Positions 62,556 through 64,000 of a stretch of 64,000 nucleotides of DNA are shown piece by piece. The DNA is taken from positions 62,001 through 126,000 of the forward strand of contig NZ_WNXX01000003.1 of the NCBI RefSeq assembly GCF_009733795.1, in the 5' to 3' direction. Origin of the DNA: Actinotalea caeni. Its GTDB lineage: Bacteria; Actinomycetota; Actinomycetes; Actinomycetales; Beutenbergiaceae. A program made the translations under genes and the position numbers. A model generated the notes under the pieces. It did no database searches and had not been told where the DNA came from. It was given only the letters and a program-made list of their open reading frames with translations. The stretch's first letter is position 1. Every line of letters starts with the position of its first letter.

Positions 62556-62928
62556 GCCCGTCGCGGTAAAGGATGGCCGCGCTCGCACGGCGCTCGTTGT
62601 TCAGTCCTGTTGACCGCAACTCTCCACCAGACCGTAGAACGAAGGCCGGAATCGTTCCGCGATGCACGCCGTACTTCACGGCGATGGTTCGGACGGGCAT
62701 CCCAGCCTCATAGTCCGCGACCAGTTCCATGCGCTGCTCGATGATCAATCGTGTTTGAGACTTCGCCGGATTTTTCGCGACCGCGCCTCGCGAATCGTGC
62801 CTCTTAGGGCTTCGTCCCCTCGGTACGCGCCGCTCGGAACCCCTGAGCACACAGGAAATCAACGGTCTCAGCGCCGGGCGCTTGTTTGAGAATCGCTTGG
62901 GAAGGCCCACCCAAGCGACGATGCTCAA
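62556..62928 (-). pseudogene. 5' fragment of a recombinase-type HTH gene
   Basis: The frame reads RMELVADYEAGMPVRTIAVK, YGVHRGTIPAFVLRSGGELR, STGLNNERRASAAILYRDG and is then cut at GGGC. This is the penultimate HTH of resolvase/recombinase C-terminal regions and continues at 57328. The first 60 residues (from ATG 62928) do not resemble a catalytic domain, so the gene was probably already truncated at its 5' end, or is a stand-alone HTH protein. The stretch 62929-62997 is empty. Confidence 0.65.
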
Positions 62929-62997
62929 ACCCGCGACGTGATCGGAGAGAGCGCCGATTGAGATGTGGAACCCACTCGGGTACCCAGCTCACATCGC

Positions 62998-64000
62998 TCA
63001 GCCGAGGCGTTCAGTAAGCTCGAACCATCGTTCCTCCAGCACCGCGGTTTCTTCCTGTGCCTCACGCAACTCATCATTCAGCTGGCCTAGGCCTGCATAA
63101 TCACCCTGATCGTGCTTAGCCATGCGCTCGTGGATGCTCACGACCCGCTCACCCAACCGTTCCAGCTTGCGCTCAGTAGCGCTGAGTTCCTTGCGCATGG
63201 CGCGTTCCTCCGCACCCGATAGCACCTGCTCCGATGCGTCGGACACGGCAGGAGCCACGGCAACGGACGGCGAGCTGGACTGCATCTCACGCAGTCGCAG
63301 ATACTCGTCCATCCCTCCCGGAAGATGACGCAGCCGGCCGTCGAGAATCGCGTACTGCTGATCCGTAATTCGCTCCACAAGGTAGCGGTCATGGCTGACG
63401 ACGATGAGCGTGCCAGGCCAGGAGTCGAACAGGTCCTCCATTGCGGCGAGCATGTCCGTATCCACGTCATTCGAAGGCTCGTCTAGAACGATCAGGTTAG
63501 GTTCCGAGAGCAGCACGAGAAGCAGTTGCAGCCGCCTCTTCTGCCCACCGGACAGCTCCCCGACACGAGCTGATAGGTGCTCACGCGAGAAGCCGAGACG
63601 TTCGAGGAGCTGTGCGGGGCTGAGTTCTTTGCCGTCGATGACGTAGCTCGTCTTAGCTCGGGCAAGGACATCCCTCACCCGGTCGTCTGCGATCTCCTCG
63701 AGCTCTTGGAACTGCTGATCGAGCACACCAAGCTTGACGGTCTTGCCTCGCTTGACCCGCCCTGTCGTAGCCTCGACCGTTCCCGCAATAAGACCCAGCA
63801 GCGTGGACTTTCCCGCACCATTAGCCCCAAGGATCGCCGCCCGCTCACCGGGTGCGATGCGCCACTCGATGTCGCGTAGCACCTCGCGACCATCGAACGA
63901 GACACCCGCGTCAAGCAAGTCGATCACGTCCTTGCCGAGCCGGGCAACGGCAAGCCGGTTCAGCTCGATCCGGTCGCGAAGCGGCGGCACATCCTCAATG
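62998..64000 (-). CDS. Second ABC-F family ATPase, C-terminal part (N-terminus off window)
   Basis: The open frame runs off the right edge and encodes the second ABC domain and coiled-coil tail of an ABC-F protein: AILGANGAGKSTLLGLIAGT (Walker A), ELSGGQKRRLQLLLVLLSEP and LIVLDEPSNDVDTDMLAAME. It is very similar throughout to the second half of the chromosomal gene at 3710-5488 but has lower GC codon use. It is either an extra translation factor or resistance-type ABC-F carried as cargo, or flanking DNA acquired from another actinobacterium. No start is inside the window; an internal GTG at 63990 is not the true start. Confidence 0.85.
   Translation of the reverse strand, partial: IEDVPPLRDRIELNRLAVARLGKDVIDLLDAGVSFDGREVLRDIEWRIAPGERAAILGANGAGKSTLLGLIAGTVEATTGRVKRGKTVKLGVLDQQFQELEEIADDRVRDVLARAKTSYVIDGKELSPAQLLERLGFSREHLSARVGELSGGQKRRLQLLLVLLSEPNLIVLDEPSNDVDTDMLAAMEDLFDSWPGTLIVVSHDRYLVERITDQQYAILDGRLRHLPGGMDEYLRLREMQSSSPSVAVAPAVSDASEQVLSGAEERAMRKELSATERKLERLGERVVSIHERMAKHDQGDYAGLGQLNDELREAQEETAVLEERWFELTERLG

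Larger units (their letters stand above)
57329..62559. mobile_element. 5.2-kb insertion splitting the recombinase-type HTH gene
   Basis: Removing 57329-62559 rejoins the two HTH fragments in frame across a shared GGGC/GCCC (57325-57328 and 62556-62559), giving ...LYRDGHTLQEVADRLGID. The block carries four minus-strand genes and no transposase or integrase. No terminal inverted repeat is evident, and the 4-bp GCCC may be a target duplication or crossover core. The left 185 bp (57329-57513) and right 227 bp (62329-62555) hold no clear gene. Confidence 0.65.
9616..64000. mobile_element. Integrative and conjugative element, left part (right end outside the window)
   Basis: The interval holds a serine integrase next to a disrupted host gene, a VirB4/VirD4/TrbL type IV secretion set, a MobF relaxase, plasmid-like maintenance genes (ParB, Prim-Pol, SSB-like) and cargo (Kdp, graspetide, Thoeris II, two-component system). 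Base composition is visibly lower in GC than the first 9.6 kb, and lower again in the cargo after about 51 kb. No second copy of the ABC ATPase break is present, so the right boundary is not observed. Some of the right part could belong to a nested element. Confidence 0.8.

Noticed and set aside
57329-62559. Interpretation of the 5.2-kb block as a classical transposon or IS
   Set aside because: No transposase, no terminal inverted repeats seen, and only a 4-bp GCCC repeat; kept as an insertion of unknown mechanism.

Overview
The window joins very GC-rich actinobacterial chromosome (about 1-9.6 kb) to a large integrative and conjugative element (ICE) that starts at about 9.62 kb and runs past the right edge. 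Gene content and codon use of the first part suggest a Micrococcales host of the Cellulomonas/Cellulosimicrobium/Isoptericola type. This is an inference from style; no rRNA is present to settle it.

Chromosome (1-9617): haem genes (hemY partial, hemE, hemA), a housekeeping ABC-F ATPase, a DEAD/DEAH helicase, and an ABC exporter whose ATPase gene is cut off inside its Walker B region. The promoter half of that ATPase gene is not in the window. A large serine integrase starts 36 bp beyond the break, so the break is read as an attachment site and the ICE is longer than 54 kb.

Conjugation core (11.3-33.3 kb and 45.7-51.1 kb): minus-strand operons encode a VirD4 coupling protein, VirB4 ATPase, SCO6880-type protein, TrbL/VirB6-like channel protein, two DUF6112 membrane peptides, a lytic transglycosylase/M23 hydrolase, a repeat-rich surface protein with an LAQTG anchor, an SSB-like protein, a DprA-like protein, ParB, a DUF2637 protein, a Prim-Pol primase and an ArdC-like antirestriction protein. 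A MobF relaxase-helicase lies farther right, divergent from a cytosine-5 DNA methyltransferase. Many genes overlap by 4 bp. A recurring GGTGCACCTG-like motif sits just upstream of the first gene of most of these operons.

Cargo: (i) a complete kdpFABC-DE high-affinity potassium system with an AraC-type regulator; (ii) a compact graspetide (omega-ester RiPP) locus at 51.27-53.2 kb, with two short precursor-like peptides sharing leader and core motifs, an ATP-grasp ligase and a membrane protein, all translationally coupled; (iii) a defence locus at 53.3-57.1 kb with a type II Thoeris pair (TIR-like ThsB and membrane-Macro ThsA), a coupled HIT hydrolase, an XRE/ImmA metalloprotease regulator and an unknown protein; (iv) a 5.2-kb block at 57.33-62.56 kb carrying a P-loop protein, a serine-hydrolase lipoprotein and a NarL/LuxR two-component system, which splits a recombinase-type HTH gene that can be rejoined exactly in frame; and (v) the C-terminal part of a second ABC-F gene closely resembling the chromosomal copy at 3.7 kb.

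The least ordinary items are the two-precursor graspetide locus, the Thoeris II operon with a coupled HIT protein, a 146-codon gene nested out of frame inside the methyltransferase gene with its own ribosome binding site, and the motif shared by the transfer operons. All functions are inferred from motifs read by eye; no database search was possible.
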